Below are positions 27,658 through 37,012 of a stretch of 64,000 nt of DNA, piece by piece. A program made the position numbers and the translations under genes. The notes under the pieces were generated by a model. That model was not told where the DNA came from and did no database searches. It was given only the letters and a program-made list of their open reading frames with translations. The DNA is from Chryseobacterium aahli (lineage in GTDB: Bacteria; Bacteroidota; Bacteroidia; Flavobacteriales; Weeksellaceae), in the NCBI RefSeq assembly GCF_022699665.1, contig NZ_JALDNB010000007.1, positions 62,001-126,000 of the forward strand, in the 5' to 3' direction. Positions within the stretch are counted from its first letter, which is position 1; each line of letters begins with the position of its first letter.

Positions 27658-29400
27658 CTAATCTTTAACGTTATCAGATTTAAGAATAAAATAAAAAGTA
27701 CTTCCTACACCAATTTCACTTTCCACAGCAATTGTTCCGCCTTGGGCTTCAATAAATTCTTTGCTGATGCTAAGACCGAGACCGGTGCCTTCGGTTTTGG
27801 TTCCAGGAATTCTGAAATACCGAGTGAAGACTTTATTTAAATACTGCTCTTCTATCCCACGACCATTGTCTGTAACCGAAAATTTCACCTGATCGTTATC
27901 CAATTTAACTACATTGATTTCAATCATCGATTTCTCATGCGAATAACGGATGGCATTTGATAAAATATTGTTCAAAACCCACGATGTTTTCTCACTGTCT
28001 GCATTCACGACGGAAATATCCGAGGCGATATTCATTTTGATGGCAATCTCTTTATTCTCTGCAGCCGATTTGTTTGCTGCAATGACATCTTCAATCATGT
28101 TCTGAACTGATGAAGGTTTTATATTTAATTGCACCACGCCAGATTCCAGCTGAGTCATATTGAGAAGTTCTCCGGTAATTCTGAGTAAACGCTGCGTATC
28201 ATCTTTAATTCCGGAAACCAATTTCCCTTGCTCCTCATTGAGATGACCAATTCTTTCATTTTCCAACAATTGCAAGCCCATTTGAATGGATGAAATAGGT
28301 GTTTTGAATTCATGAGAAACTGTTCCCATAAAATGAGTTTTGGCTAAATCTAATTCTTTAAACGGTGTGATATTCCTCAGCATAATGACCTGACCAATGA
28401 AACGGCTTTCTTTTTCGCCTGTAGGAATTACATTGATAGCTAATATTTCTTTTTCAAAATAATTTTCTTTCCCTTCCACAAAAATTTTCAGTGTCGCTGT
28501 AGAATTTTTTGCAGCATCCGGATTAACAATTTCACGGATAAGATCACGCACCAAGTCGTTAGAAACGGCAACATCCTGAATGAGTTTTCCTACGAAGTTT
28601 TCTTTTTTCAAACCTGAAATTTTCAACGCTTCATCATTCACGAAAAGAACTTTTCGGTCTTCATCTATTCCAATCACCGCATCATGCATATTGTCAATAA
28701 GCGTTTCAATTCTTTTTTTCCCTTTTAAAATTTTATCGATCCTGCTTTCAGAATATTCCTGAAGTTTTTCTGCCATTGTATTGAAAGATCTCGCCAATTC
28801 TCCAAACTCACTGCTGCTTTCAAACTGCACCCGCTGTCTGTAATTTTGATTGGCAATCTGATGAATACTCGAAGTCAGCTCTCGAATCGGATTTGAAATA
28901 TTAGCCGGCAAATTCACCATTAAGATAAATGCAATCAGAAAACACAGAGTTCCGACAATAGAAATCACCGCAATTGCGTTTTCTGCCGTCGTATTAGCAA
29001 TTCCGCTTTTGATCTGGATTGCATTCATATTCAGCTGCATCAGCTCGGCAATATCTTTCCGTATGGCCGAATGTAAGTTTAAATTCCCCTTATCAACTTT
29101 CAGCTCCGAAAAATGATCATGAATATTTTGAGTTGCCTCTTTCTCTCCACTTTCTGTAATATTCAGACGCTGAAGATCAAGGTTTTTTTGAAATTCTGAC
29201 AGCGCAAAAGGCTCGGTAGAAATTTCTTCAAGTGACAACAGCATATTTCTGGAGTACTGCAACGTATTGTAGTTGGCTACAAGAATATTCTGTGTATCTT
29301 TTTTCAGCTGATAAATAAACCATCCACCCAACGTTGACAGCACAATTATCATAAAAAACAGCAGACCAACGCCTGCATTAAGCTTAGTTTTTATTTTCAT
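27658..29400 (-). CDS. Sensor histidine kinase of the kdp locus
   Basis: A 580-residue membrane kinase. Two membrane segments (about 9-30 and 143-165) enclose a ~110-residue helical periplasmic domain. Then follow a HAMP linker (~165-220), a PAS domain (~230-330; AVIGIDEDRKVLFVNDEAL), HisKA with the phospho-acceptor His (GTVSHEFKTPISSIQ) and HATPase_c (NNILSNAIRYS, DNGRGIEEQY, GTGLGLSISKEF). The start overlaps the stop of the KdpD-sensor gene by one base (ATG/TAA at 29400), so the two are translated together. Together they replace a one-piece KdpD; the membrane layout differs from the four-segment KdpD of E. coli. The likely partner is the NtrC-type regulator at the other end of the locus. 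Confidence 0.92.
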   Translation of the reverse strand: MKIKTKLNAGVGLLFFMIIVLSTLGGWFIYQLKKDTQNILVANYNTLQYSRNMLLSLEEISTEPFALSEFQKNLDLQRLNITESGEKEATQNIHDHFSELKVDKGNLNLHSAIRKDIAELMQLNMNAIQIKSGIANTTAENAIAVISIVGTLCFLIAFILMVNLPANISNPIRELTSSIHQIANQNYRQRVQFESSSEFGELARSFNTMAEKLQEYSESRIDKILKGKKRIETLIDNMHDAVIGIDEDRKVLFVNDEALKISGLKKENFVGKLIQDVAVSNDLVRDLIREIVNPDAAKNSTATLKIFVEGKENYFEKEILAINVIPTGEKESRFIGQVIMLRNITPFKELDLAKTHFMGTVSHEFKTPISSIQMGLQLLENERIGHLNEEQGKLVSGIKDDTQRLLRITGELLNMTQLESGVVQLNIKPSSVQNMIEDVIAANKSAAENKEIAIKMNIASDISVVNADSEKTSWVLNNILSNAIRYSHEKSMIEINVVKLDNDQVKFSVTDNGRGIEEQYLNKVFTRYFRIPGTKTEGTGLGLSISKEFIEAQGGTIAVESEIGVGSTFYFILKSDNVKD

Positions 29401-30524
29401 TACGACAAAATTACTAAATCTACGTTCTGTTTAGACAGTCTTTTGAGTAAGGAATTAAAAGTGTCTGTAGCCAGAATAATTCTCCAGATATCCAAATGTG
29501 GTTTTCCGATACACATCGTCGTAATATTTCTTTCTTCGCATTGCTCCATGATGGTCATTGCAATATTTTTACTTTGAATTTTTATGATTTCTGCGCCCAA
29601 TTCGGTAGCCAATCTGAAATTATTAATCAAATGTCTCTGTTTATTCAGCGCAATTCTGTCCGCCGATTCTCTCGGAACCTGAACATACAATAAAAACCAC
29701 TGACTGTTGTAATAACTTGCCAGTCTTGCGGTCTTCCGGATAACATTTTTTGCTGTCACTTCGTTTGAACTGATGCAAGCAAGAAATCTTTCTTTTTTTA
29801 AAGTTTTTCCTGTGACAACTTCTGTTTCAACTTTCCTTGTAACCTGCGATGCAACTTCTTTCAGTGCCAACTCACGAAGTTGAAGGATATTTTCGTTTTT
29901 AAAAAAATTATTGAGTGCAGAGGGTATTTTACTTTGATCGTAAATTTTCCCTTCTTTTAATCTTAAAATCAATTCATCAGCGGTAAGGTCAATATTGACG
30001 ACCTCATCCGCCGAAGCTAGAACGGTATCAGGAATTCTTTCGGCAACTTCAATTCCGGTTACAGCTTTTACCTCATCGTTGAGACTTTCCAAATGCTGAA
30101 TGTTCACAGCACTGATGACATTAATTCCGGCATCTAAAATCTCAAAAACATCCTGCCATCTTTTTTTATTTTTGCTTCCTTCGATATTGGTGTGAGCCAA
30201 TTCGTCAATAATCACAATTTCCGGACGCAGGACGATGATCGCCGGAACATCCAGTTCTTCCAGCTCTTTGCCTTTGTAAAATAATTTTCTTCGGGGAATA
30301 ATAGGAAGACCTTCCAGCAAATCGTGTGTTTCCTTACGATTGTGTGTTTCCACATATCCTATCTTTACATCTATTCCGTTTTGAAGGAGTACGTGAGCTT
30401 CCTGAAGCATTCTGTAGGTTTTCCCTACGCCCGCACTCATCCCGATGTAAATTTTCAGTTTACCCCGTTTTGAACTGTTGATGAGATGCAGAAATTCTTC
30501 TGCGGATTTTCTTGATTCGTTCAT
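29400..30524 (-). CDS. kdpD: KdpD N-terminal sensor protein (KdpD domain plus USP domain), no kinase
   Basis: A 374-residue cytosolic protein equal to the N-terminal half of KdpD. The KdpD domain has a Walker A motif (YIGMSAGVGKTYRMLQEAH), GYVETHNRKETHDLLEGL and a Walker B-like stretch (EIVIIDELAHTNIEGSKNKK). The universal-stress-protein-like domain covers ~245-374 (ERFLACISSNEVTAKNVIRK, TTMCIGKPHLDIW). Membrane segments and kinase domains are absent and are supplied by the next gene. In KdpD this half senses the cytosolic state, including nucleotide and K+. No frameshift is seen; the one-base overlap with the kinase gene suggests a long-standing split. Confidence 0.92.
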   Translation of the reverse strand: MNESRKSAEEFLHLINSSKRGKLKIYIGMSAGVGKTYRMLQEAHVLLQNGIDVKIGYVETHNRKETHDLLEGLPIIPRRKLFYKGKELEELDVPAIIVLRPEIVIIDELAHTNIEGSKNKKRWQDVFEILDAGINVISAVNIQHLESLNDEVKAVTGIEVAERIPDTVLASADEVVNIDLTADELILRLKEGKIYDQSKIPSALNNFFKNENILQLRELALKEVASQVTRKVETEVVTGKTLKKERFLACISSNEVTAKNVIRKTARLASYYNSQWFLLYVQVPRESADRIALNKQRHLINNFRLATELGAEIIKIQSKNIAMTIMEQCEERNITTMCIGKPHLDIWRIILATDTFNSLLKRLSKQNVDLVILS

Positions 30525-30614
30525 TTGTAGAATTGATTATTTCAGGTAAGAAAAATGTTTTAAACCATTAAGGGTATTGAGTTTTTAAGGACAAAAATAA
30601 TTTTCATTTTTTTA

Positions 30615-30632
30615 GATTCACCAAGGTGAATC
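30615..30632. promoter_or_regulatory. 18-base dyad upstream of the KdpD sensor gene
   Basis: GATTCACC and GGTGAATC flank a two-base AA centre. The loop is too tight for a terminator and no T-run follows on the minus strand, so an operator is likelier. It lies 91 bases before the KdpD-sensor start, in a gap that also holds several TTAAG/CTTAA words. Confidence 0.4.
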
Positions 30633-30763
30633 ATTAAGTTACACGCTTAAATCAATTTATTGATTCTTAACATTCCTTAATCAATTAATTCCCTTAATAG
30701 TTTATAAAAATTCACAATCTTTTTTAGCTAACTTAATTTAACTAAAAGTTATATTCCTTATTA

Positions 30764-31843
30764 CTAAAATGAAATGGCCAATGCCGTCGTTGCCGTCAGA
30801 CTATTGCTATTAAATTCATCCGTCCTATTCATAAAGATAGCATCTTTACTGTTTAAATTTCTAATTTCTGTTCGCCAAACGAGATTCAGCAGGATCTGAT
30901 AATCAGCATTCAGAGAATACCCGAAAGTTTTAAAACCGTTTTCTGTTCCCGTAGCAATGATCACTCCCTTTTCATCTTGGTAATATTCTCCCCTTGCGGT
31001 AAAACTCAGTTTTTCTGTAGCATTGTATTTTGCAATTAAAACCGGTGTGTACCAAATATTATACTGCTCGCTTCCTTTTGCTTTTTGTTCGGCACCAATG
31101 TCAAAACCTACTGTCACTCCGAACTTTTTATTAATTTGATACACTGCATACAGATTATGAAAATATCGCATCTGGCGAATGCTGTCGGGTTTATCATTTC
31201 CGATAAAAGAACTGCTGTTGATGGTCAGTTTTTCATTAGGTTTAAATGTCAACTGATGTCCGAATGCAGGCGTAGAATTTCCGTCAACTCTCTGAATACG
31301 CTGCCAACCATTGAGTACTAAACCGCTTACAAACCACTTTCCGCTTTCTGAAGTATAGGAAATTTTAGCACCTGTCTCGAAATACGGCGAGTTGTCAGCA
31401 AAAAGACTTCGTGTCAATGTCCAGTTATCTTTTCCAACAGCACTTTCAAATCCTAAATGGGATGGAAAAATTCCTGCATCAATCCAAAGATTATGTTTTT
31501 TTGAAATTTTCAAACCTACATTGGCTTCGTAAATATTTTTCATCACACCTTGCTCTGCTGCGTAATTGGCATTCATGTATGTTCCGACTGCTAAAGCAAG
31601 ATTGGCTCTCACATTTTCTGTATTGTATGCTGTTTTTACAAACGCTAAATTAACGTTCACTTCATTGTTTCGGTTGTGACTGTATACGAATCCGGGACGG
31701 TTATTATTTTTCGGATTATTAAAATCTGCAGTGTAATAAACCTCAGCGTATCCGCCAACAGTAAGAGGTTTTGCAATTGAATCGTTTTGAGCAGATGCAC
31801 TGATACCGCATACAGCTAACAAAACAAATAGTATTTTTTTCAT
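30764..31843 (-). CDS. Outer membrane beta-barrel porin of the kdp locus
   Basis: A 359-residue outer membrane protein: signal peptide (MKKILFVLLAVCGISASAQ), then alternating amphipathic strands through to a terminal Phe (ATTALAISF). Conserved blocks such as TVGGYAEVYYTADF, NVNLAFVKTAYNTENVRANL and DAGIFPSHLGFESAVGKDNW belong to a porin family common in Bacteroidetes. It lies 78 bases after kdpC and upstream of the KdpD sensor gene. The place suggests a channel that lets K+ cross the outer membrane when Kdp is on; this is inferred from position. Confidence 0.8.
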   Translation of the reverse strand: MKKILFVLLAVCGISASAQNDSIAKPLTVGGYAEVYYTADFNNPKNNNRPGFVYSHNRNNEVNVNLAFVKTAYNTENVRANLALAVGTYMNANYAAEQGVMKNIYEANVGLKISKKHNLWIDAGIFPSHLGFESAVGKDNWTLTRSLFADNSPYFETGAKISYTSESGKWFVSGLVLNGWQRIQRVDGNSTPAFGHQLTFKPNEKLTINSSSFIGNDKPDSIRQMRYFHNLYAVYQINKKFGVTVGFDIGAEQKAKGSEQYNIWYTPVLIAKYNATEKLSFTARGEYYQDEKGVIIATGTENGFKTFGYSLNADYQILLNLVWRTEIRNLNSKDAIFMNRTDEFNSNSLTATTALAISF

Positions 31844-31921
31844 TTAATTTAAATTTAAGAAAAAGATGGGATTTTATTAAAAAAAATAAAACCTACGATG
31901 ATAAATATTGATTTTAAAATT

Positions 31922-32488
31922 TTACTTTCCACTTAATTGATCAAGTGCGATGTTGAGTTGAAGAACATTGATTTTTTCAGGACCAAATAATCCTATCACA
32001 GGTTTTTCTGTATTTTGAGTAATCAAATTATTGATTTTCACCTCATCGATATTTCTGATTTTCGCAATTCTTTTCACCTGAATTTTCGCTGCCTGCACAG
32101 AAAAATTCGGATCTAATCCGCTTCCGCTGGCCGTCACTAAATCTGCCGGAATATCTGACTTTACAATTCCAGGATTTTTCATCAAAATCGTATCGATACG
32201 AGCCTGAACTTGTTTGAGATACTCTTCATTCGATGGACCTTTGTTGCTTCCTCCCGAACCTGCTGCATTGTAATCGACTGCTGAAGGACGAGAATTGAAA
32301 TATTGATCTGTACTGAACGACTGTCCGATATTGGCGTAATAGGTTTTATTATTATGTTTAATTAAATCTCCTTTTCCTTGATTAGGTGAAAGCTGAGCAA
32401 TTGCCCAGATGGATATCGGATAAACAATGGTAAGAAAAACAATGCACAAAGCGGTCAGTTTGATTGCTGGTAAAATATGTTTTTTCAT
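31922..32488 (-). CDS. kdpC: K+-transporting ATPase subunit KdpC
   Basis: A 188-residue subunit that helps the KdpFABC pump. One N-terminal membrane segment (LTALCIVFLTIVYPISIWAI) is followed by the periplasmic domain with the family blocks GQSFSTDQYFNSRPSAVDYN, NAAGSGGSNKGPSNEEYL, IPADLVTASGSGLDPNFSV and AKIRNIDEVKINNLI. Length is normal. It lies 102 bases after kdpB, wider than the other gaps of the operon, and that gap holds an inverted repeat. Confidence 0.97.
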   Translation of the reverse strand: MKKHILPAIKLTALCIVFLTIVYPISIWAIAQLSPNQGKGDLIKHNNKTYYANIGQSFSTDQYFNSRPSAVDYNAAGSGGSNKGPSNEEYLKQVQARIDTILMKNPGIVKSDIPADLVTASGSGLDPNFSVQAAKIQVKRIAKIRNIDEVKINNLITQNTEKPVIGLFGPEKINVLQLNIALDQLSGK

Positions 32489-32506
32489 TTGATGATAATT
32501 TAAAAA

Positions 32507-32580
32507 GGCATGAAACAGGAAGAATTGAGATAGTTAAAAGGACGAAAAGTTACATGATAAAAGTTTCTTCCTGCCGTGCC
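32507..32580. repeat. Inverted repeat in the kdpB-kdpC gap
   Basis: CAGGAAGAA (32516-32524) pairs with TTCTTCCTG (32565-32573), with outer GGCA and TGCC that extend the pairing after small bulges. The loop is about 40 bases and carries no open frame. It could stabilise or process the polycistronic mRNA. Confidence 0.45.
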
Positions 32581-32590
32581 TGTGATATAT

Positions 32591-34600
32591 TTAGAAAAAT
32601 AAGGATACAATAATATCTATGATTTTAATTCCGATAAAAGGGATAATGACACCGCCTAATCCGAAGATGAATAAATTCCTTCTCAGCAAAGCAGATGCGC
32701 CGATTGGTTTATAAGCCACCCCCTTCAATGCCAACGGTATCAGTATAGGAATGATAATCGCGTTGAAAATGACTGCCGATAAAATTGCACTTTCCGGACT
32801 GTGAAGATTCATAATATTTAAACCTTGCAAAGCAGGAATTGCCGTGATAAACAATGCCGGAATAATGGCAAAATATTTTGCAACATCATTGGCGATACTG
32901 AATGTAGTCAGCGTACCTCTTGTCATCAGCAACTGTTTGCCGATTTCTACAACTTCAATTAATTTCGTAGGATCATTGTCGAGGTCGACCATATTTCCTG
33001 CTTCTTTTGCAGCCTGTGTTCCGCTGTTCATGGCAACACCTACATCTGCCTGAGCCAATGCCGGAGCGTCATTGGTACCGTCACCCATCATGGCAACCAG
33101 ACGACCTTCCTGCTGTTCTTTTTTGATGTAGTTCATTTTATCTTCCGGTTTTGCTTCGGCAATAAAATCATCAACACCTGCTTTTTCAGCAATAAATTTT
33201 GCAGTCAGTGGATTGTCACCAGTCACCATCACGGTTTTAATACCCATCTTTCGGAGACGTTCGAAACGTTCGCTGATTCCGGGTTTAATGATATCCTGAA
33301 GTTCAATCACTCCCAGAACTTTTTCATTTTCTGAAACTACGAGTGGCGTTCCTCCATTCTGAGAAATTTCTTTAACTTTTAAATCAATTTCTTGTGGAAA
33401 AATATTTCCAGCAGCTTCAGATATTTTTCTGATGGCGTCGGTTGCTCCTTTTCGGATGCGGTTTCCGTCGTAATCAATTCCTGAACTTCTGGTTTCTGCG
33501 GTAAATTTGATAAACTGAGGATTACTGATTTCATAGCTTAAAGGATTGATTCCCGCCAACTCAATGATTGATTTTCCTTCAGGAGTTTCATCTGCCATCG
33601 AGCTCAAAACAGCTGCTTTTATTAATTGTGTTTCATCAACTTGGTTAGCAGGATAAAAACTCGTTGCCTTACGGTTTCCAATGGTGATTGTCCCTGTTTT
33701 ATCTAAAAGTAAAACATCGATATCTCCAGCTGTCTCCACTGCTCTACCGCTTTTTGTGATCACGTTGGCGCGCAATGCTCTGTCCATCCCGGCAATACCA
33801 ATCGCTGATAATAATCCGCCAATAGTAGTAGGAATTAAACAAACAAAAAGTGAGATAAATGATGCAATAGTAATCGTGACATTAGAATAATCTGCGAATG
33901 GTTTTAAAGTCACACAAACGATGATAAAAACCAATGTAAAACCTGCCAGTAAAATTGTTAAGGCAATTTCGTTCGGTGTTTTCTGTCTTGAAGCACCTTC
34001 TACCAACGCAATCATTTTATCTAAAAAACTTTCGCCGGGTTGCGTTGTCACTTGTACAACAATTTTATCCGACAAAACTTTTGTTCCTCCCGTTACAGAA
34101 CTTTTATCACCTCCAGATTCACGAATGACAGGAGCAGATTCTCCGGTAATTGCACTTTCATCTATGGTAGCAAGTCCTTCAATGATTTCTCCGTCAGAAG
34201 GAATAATGTCTCCAGCTTCACAAACAAAAACATCTCCTTTCTGTAATTTAGATGAAGAAATTATTTCACCGTTTTGCAGTTTTGCAGGCGTTTCTTCTCT
34301 TGTTTTACGAAGACTGTCTGCCTGAGCTTTCCCTCTTGCTTCGGCAATTGCTTCGGCAAAATTCCCAAACAGAACGGTGAGTAAAAGAATGATGAATACC
34401 GTGAAATTGTAAGCAAAACTTCCCTGAGATTTTTCTCCTGTCAAAGTCCAGACGCTTACAAAAAACATCACCAATGTACCGAGCCATACAAGAAACATGA
34501 CGGGATTTTTAAACATTAGTTTCGGATTCAGTTTCACAAAAGACTGTTTCAATGCTTCCTGAACCAATTCTTTTTGAAACAAAGATTTATTTTGAGTCAT
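32591..34600 (-). CDS. kdpB: K+-transporting P-type ATPase subunit KdpB
   Basis: The 669-residue catalytic subunit of the Kdp pump. It shows the phosphorylation site [13 protein letters not shown], the actuator motif [11 protein letters not shown], the nucleotide site KGATDA, the hinge [20 protein letters not shown] and the KdpB-specific tail [20 protein letters not shown]. About seven membrane segments are present. Length and motif order are normal. It follows kdpA by 22 bases and should be translated with it. Confidence 0.98.
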   Translation of the reverse strand: MTQNKSLFQKELVQEALKQSFVKLNPKLMFKNPVMFLVWLGTLVMFFVSVWTLTGEKSQGSFAYNFTVFIILLLTVLFGNFAEAIAEARGKAQADSLRKTREETPAKLQNGEIISSSKLQKGDVFVCEAGDIIPSDGEIIEGLATIDESAITGESAPVIRESGGDKSSVTGGTKVLSDKIVVQVTTQPGESFLDKMIALVEGASRQKTPNEIALTILLAGFTLVFIIVCVTLKPFADYSNVTITIASFISLFVCLIPTTIGGLLSAIGIAGMDRALRANVITKSGRAVETAGDIDVLLLDKTGTITIGNRKATSFYPANQVDETQLIKAAVLSSMADETPEGKSIIELAGINPLSYEISNPQFIKFTAETRSSGIDYDGNRIRKGATDAIRKISEAAGNIFPQEIDLKVKEISQNGGTPLVVSENEKVLGVIELQDIIKPGISERFERLRKMGIKTVMVTGDNPLTAKFIAEKAGVDDFIAEAKPEDKMNYIKKEQQEGRLVAMMGDGTNDAPALAQADVGVAMNSGTQAAKEAGNMVDLDNDPTKLIEVVEIGKQLLMTRGTLTTFSIANDVAKYFAIIPALFITAIPALQGLNIMNLHSPESAILSAVIFNAIIIPILIPLALKGVAYKPIGASALLRRNLFIFGLGGVIIPFIGIKIIDIIVSLFF

Positions 34601-34622
34601 TTTAATTTCTTTTATTTAAAAT

Positions 34623-36311
34623 TTATTTCATTGAAAAATATTCTGCAATCGGACCCAATGCCAATGCCGGGAAGAATGATAATGCTGCAATAATTGCAAT
34701 CACTGCAAAAGTCATCAGTCCGAATGTTGAAGTATCGGTTTTCAGCGTTCCTTCTCCTTCAGGTATGTATTTCTTCTGAGCCAATAATCCTGCAATCGCT
34801 AAAGGACCAATAATTGGTAAGAAACGACCAAGAAGCAATACAATTCCTGTAGAAATATTCCAGAAGAGATTATTATCACCCAACCCTTCAAAACCACTTC
34901 CGTTATTGGCTGCTGAAGAAGTATACTCATAAAGCACTTCACTGAAACCGTGGAATCCAGGATTATTGAGTGTAGAAGTTCCGACTTCCGGAAAATAAGT
35001 AGCTATTGCTGCCCCTACCAAAATAAGAAACGGATGGAAAAGTGCTACAATCATGGCAATTTTCATTTCACGTGCTTCAATTTTTTTACCCATAAATTCC
35101 GGAGTACGACCAACCATCAATCCGCTGATGAAAACGGCAAGAATAATGTAGATGAAAATATTCAGAATACCTGCACCGTCGCCGCCGTAGAAAGCATTCA
35201 CCATCATTGCAAGCATTTGGGTCATTCCTGAAAGTGGCATCGCACTGTCATGCATTGAATTAATTGATCCGGTAGAAATTACCGTGGTCACAATACTCCA
35301 GAAACCTGAAGCCGCTGCTCCGAAACGAACTTCCTTACCTTCCATTGCGCCGAGTGATTGGTCGATTCCCATTTGGCTGATGGCAGGATTGCCATTCATT
35401 TCCATAATAACCGTCGGCACTGCCAATAAAAGAAAACCGACTGTCATGACACCAAAAATCATATATCCGAATTTCTTTCTGCGGATAAAATGTCCGAATG
35501 CAAAAACCATTGCCATAGGAATGATAAATTGCGCAAACATCTCAACCATATTGGTAAAGTAGTTCGGGTTTTCCAGCGGATGCGCTCCGTTAGCTCCAAA
35601 AAAGCCACCACCATTGGTTCCGACATGTTTTATAGGAACAAATGCAGCGACCGGACCTGTAGAAACTTCCACATTTTTACCTTCCAGCGTAATCATTTTA
35701 TCTTTTCCTTCAAAGGTCATAGGCATCCCCTGAAATACCATTACTGCGCCCATCAAGAATGATAGCGGTAATAAGATTCTGGTCGTTGATTTAAGAAAAT
35801 AATCATAAAAGTTACCAAGCTTTTCGGTAGATTTTTCTCTGAAAGCTTTAAAAATAACAATTGAAGCTGCCATTCCCGTTGCTGCGGAAACAAACTGGAG
35901 GAACATTAACCAGATTTGACCAAGATAACTCAATCCTGTTTCGCCTGAATAATGCTGTAAATTACAGTTAACTAAAAAAGAAATGGTTGTATTAAATGCC
36001 AGATCTGGCGACATATCCGGATTTCCATCTGGATTGAGCGGCAGCCAGCTCATATTCATCAAAACCAGCATACTGATGAAAAACCATAAAAAGTTGATGG
36101 TTAAAAGTGCAATCAGATGTTGTTTCCAGTTCATTTCATGATCAGGATCGATTCCTGACATTTTGTAGAAAAATCTTTCTACGGGTTTGAAAACAGGATC
36201 CAGAAATGTTTTTTCTCCTGTGTAGACTTTTGAAATGTACTTTCCAAAAGGTATCGCCAACAGCAATGTTATGACAAACATTGCTACAACGCCTAAAATT
36301 TCAGTGTTCAT
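34623..36311 (-). CDS. kdpA: K+-transporting ATPase subunit KdpA
   Basis: The 562-residue K+ channel-like subunit, related to Trk/Ktr-type transporters. About ten membrane segments. Selectivity-loop blocks are present, for example NCNLQHYSGETGLSY, KHVGTNGGGFFGANGAHP and GDNNLFWNISTG; further family blocks are SGMTQMLAMMVNAFYGG and VGRTPEFMGKKIEAREMKIA. A 39-codon membrane-protein gene ends 7 bases before its start and kdpF lies before that, so kdpF, the small gene and kdpA form one tight unit. Confidence 0.98.
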   Translation of the reverse strand: MNTEILGVVAMFVITLLLAIPFGKYISKVYTGEKTFLDPVFKPVERFFYKMSGIDPDHEMNWKQHLIALLTINFLWFFISMLVLMNMSWLPLNPDGNPDMSPDLAFNTTISFLVNCNLQHYSGETGLSYLGQIWLMFLQFVSAATGMAASIVIFKAFREKSTEKLGNFYDYFLKSTTRILLPLSFLMGAVMVFQGMPMTFEGKDKMITLEGKNVEVSTGPVAAFVPIKHVGTNGGGFFGANGAHPLENPNYFTNMVEMFAQFIIPMAMVFAFGHFIRRKKFGYMIFGVMTVGFLLLAVPTVIMEMNGNPAISQMGIDQSLGAMEGKEVRFGAAASGFWSIVTTVISTGSINSMHDSAMPLSGMTQMLAMMVNAFYGGDGAGILNIFIYIILAVFISGLMVGRTPEFMGKKIEAREMKIAMIVALFHPFLILVGAAIATYFPEVGTSTLNNPGFHGFSEVLYEYTSSAANNGSGFEGLGDNNLFWNISTGIVLLLGRFLPIIGPLAIAGLLAQKKYIPEGEGTLKTDTSTFGLMTFAVIAIIAALSFFPALALGPIAEYFSMK

Positions 36312-36318
36312 AGTTTGT

Positions 36319-36438
36319 TTAATGAATTAGTGCAAATTCTTTTACCGTAATCACTAGATACAAAAAAGCGACGATGAAGCTGATCCAAAAAATCAGAATT
36401 CCCCACTCTTTTATTTGATGTATGATCTTACGGTTCAT
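36319..36438 (-). CDS. 39-residue single-pass membrane protein between kdpF and kdpA
   Basis: A short frame of 39 codons: a basic, cytosolic start (MNRKIIHQIKEWG), one membrane segment (ILIFWISFIVAFLYLVITV) and a short tail. It starts 17 bases after kdpF and ends 7 bases before kdpA, which is operon-like spacing. E. coli kdp has no counterpart. It could be an extra small subunit or stabiliser of the pump, or a regulator. I do not recognise a family. Its membrane pattern and exact fit in the gap support a real gene. Confidence 0.6.
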   Translation of the reverse strand: MNRKIIHQIKEWGILIFWISFIVAFLYLVITVKEFALIH

Positions 36439-36455
36439 TTGCTTATTAATTGGTT

Positions 36456-36533
36456 TTAAAATTTTTCCGGCTTTACGAGCACATAGCAGATATAAATGAA
36501 TATGGCTATTGATATAAAAAATAGTAGGGTCAT
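36456..36533 (-). CDS. kdpF: K+-transporting ATPase subunit KdpF
   Basis: A 25-residue single-span peptide (MTLLFFISIAIFIYIC, then YVLVKPEKF). The closing Y-x-L-x-x-P-E-K-F is the typical end of KdpF, the small subunit that lies between KdpA and KdpB and stabilises the complex. It starts two bases before the stop region of the upstream 126-residue gene (36536) and is followed by a second small membrane gene and kdpA. It is easily missed because of its size. Confidence 0.88.
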   Translation of the reverse strand: MTLLFFISIAIFIYICYVLVKPEKF

Positions 36534-36535
36534 TT

Positions 36536-36916
36536 TTAGAATTTTAGATCTTGATCTTTTTTTGTTTGTTCGCTGTATACCATTCTAAAATCTTTTGGAA
36601 TTTCCTGATAAAGGAATCTCCACTGTTGCGGTTTTAGATTTTTACTCAGACTTGCAAATGAGCGTATAAAGAGATTCTCTATAATGTATCTGATGTAAGA
36701 ATTTCCGTTTTTGTAAATCCAGTACATTCTTTTGATTGAAATATTGATTTTCTGTACGTTTGATTTTTGCGTATCTATTTTCATATCATCAATCATAACC
36801 TGTATCACTCCCGGGAAATTGTTTTGCTCAGAAAGTGTAACAATCTCTCTTCGAACTGACGGAAAAAACACTTTCAGATATTCTACAGCGGTGAATCTGT
36901 TTATTTTGTTTAACAT
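36536..36916 (-). CDS. Small unknown protein of the kdp operon (copy 2)
   Basis: A 126-residue protein; I take ATG 36916-36914 as start because a longer frame would overlap the small membrane gene upstream and begin with unlikely sequence. It is helical and charged (NRFTAVEYLKVFFPSVRREI, MYWIYKNGNSYIRYIIENLF, FRMVYSEQTKKDQ). It shares layout with the 119-residue protein at 37275-37634: both have K-x-x-x-x-M-x-x-x-Y-x-x-G-x-x and I-I/A-x-E-N-x-F-I-x-S near the middle. The two are probably distant paralogues. No membrane segment or catalytic motif is visible; a regulatory role in Kdp is inference from position. Confidence 0.7.
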   Translation of the reverse strand: MLNKINRFTAVEYLKVFFPSVRREIVTLSEQNNFPGVIQVMIDDMKIDTQKSNVQKINISIKRMYWIYKNGNSYIRYIIENLFIRSFASLSKNLKPQQWRFLYQEIPKDFRMVYSEQTKKDQDLKF

Positions 36917-36917
36917 T

Positions 36918-37001
36918 TTAGATTTTGTCGAAATATTCAACAAGACGGTAAAACAAAACAAATAACACAACTGCCGTGATTAATAGAATAATTGTTATCA
37001 T
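36918..37001 (-). CDS. 27-residue single-pass membrane peptide in the kdp operon
   Basis: A 27-codon frame (MITIILLITAVVLFVLFYRL, then VEYFDKI) almost filled by one membrane segment. It lies 11 bases after the 46-codon gene and its stop touches the start of the 126-residue gene. It resembles KdpF in size and shape but lacks the P-E-K-F end that marks the other short gene as kdpF. Its function is unknown. Confidence 0.55.
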   Translation of the reverse strand: MITIILLITAVVLFVLFYRLVEYFDKI

Positions 37002-37012
37002 TTTATTTAATT

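Noticed and set aside
36536..36970. Longer start for the 126-residue kdp-operon protein
   Set aside because: The extra N-terminus overlaps the 27-codon membrane gene and has no similarity to the paralogue; ATG at 36916 fits better.
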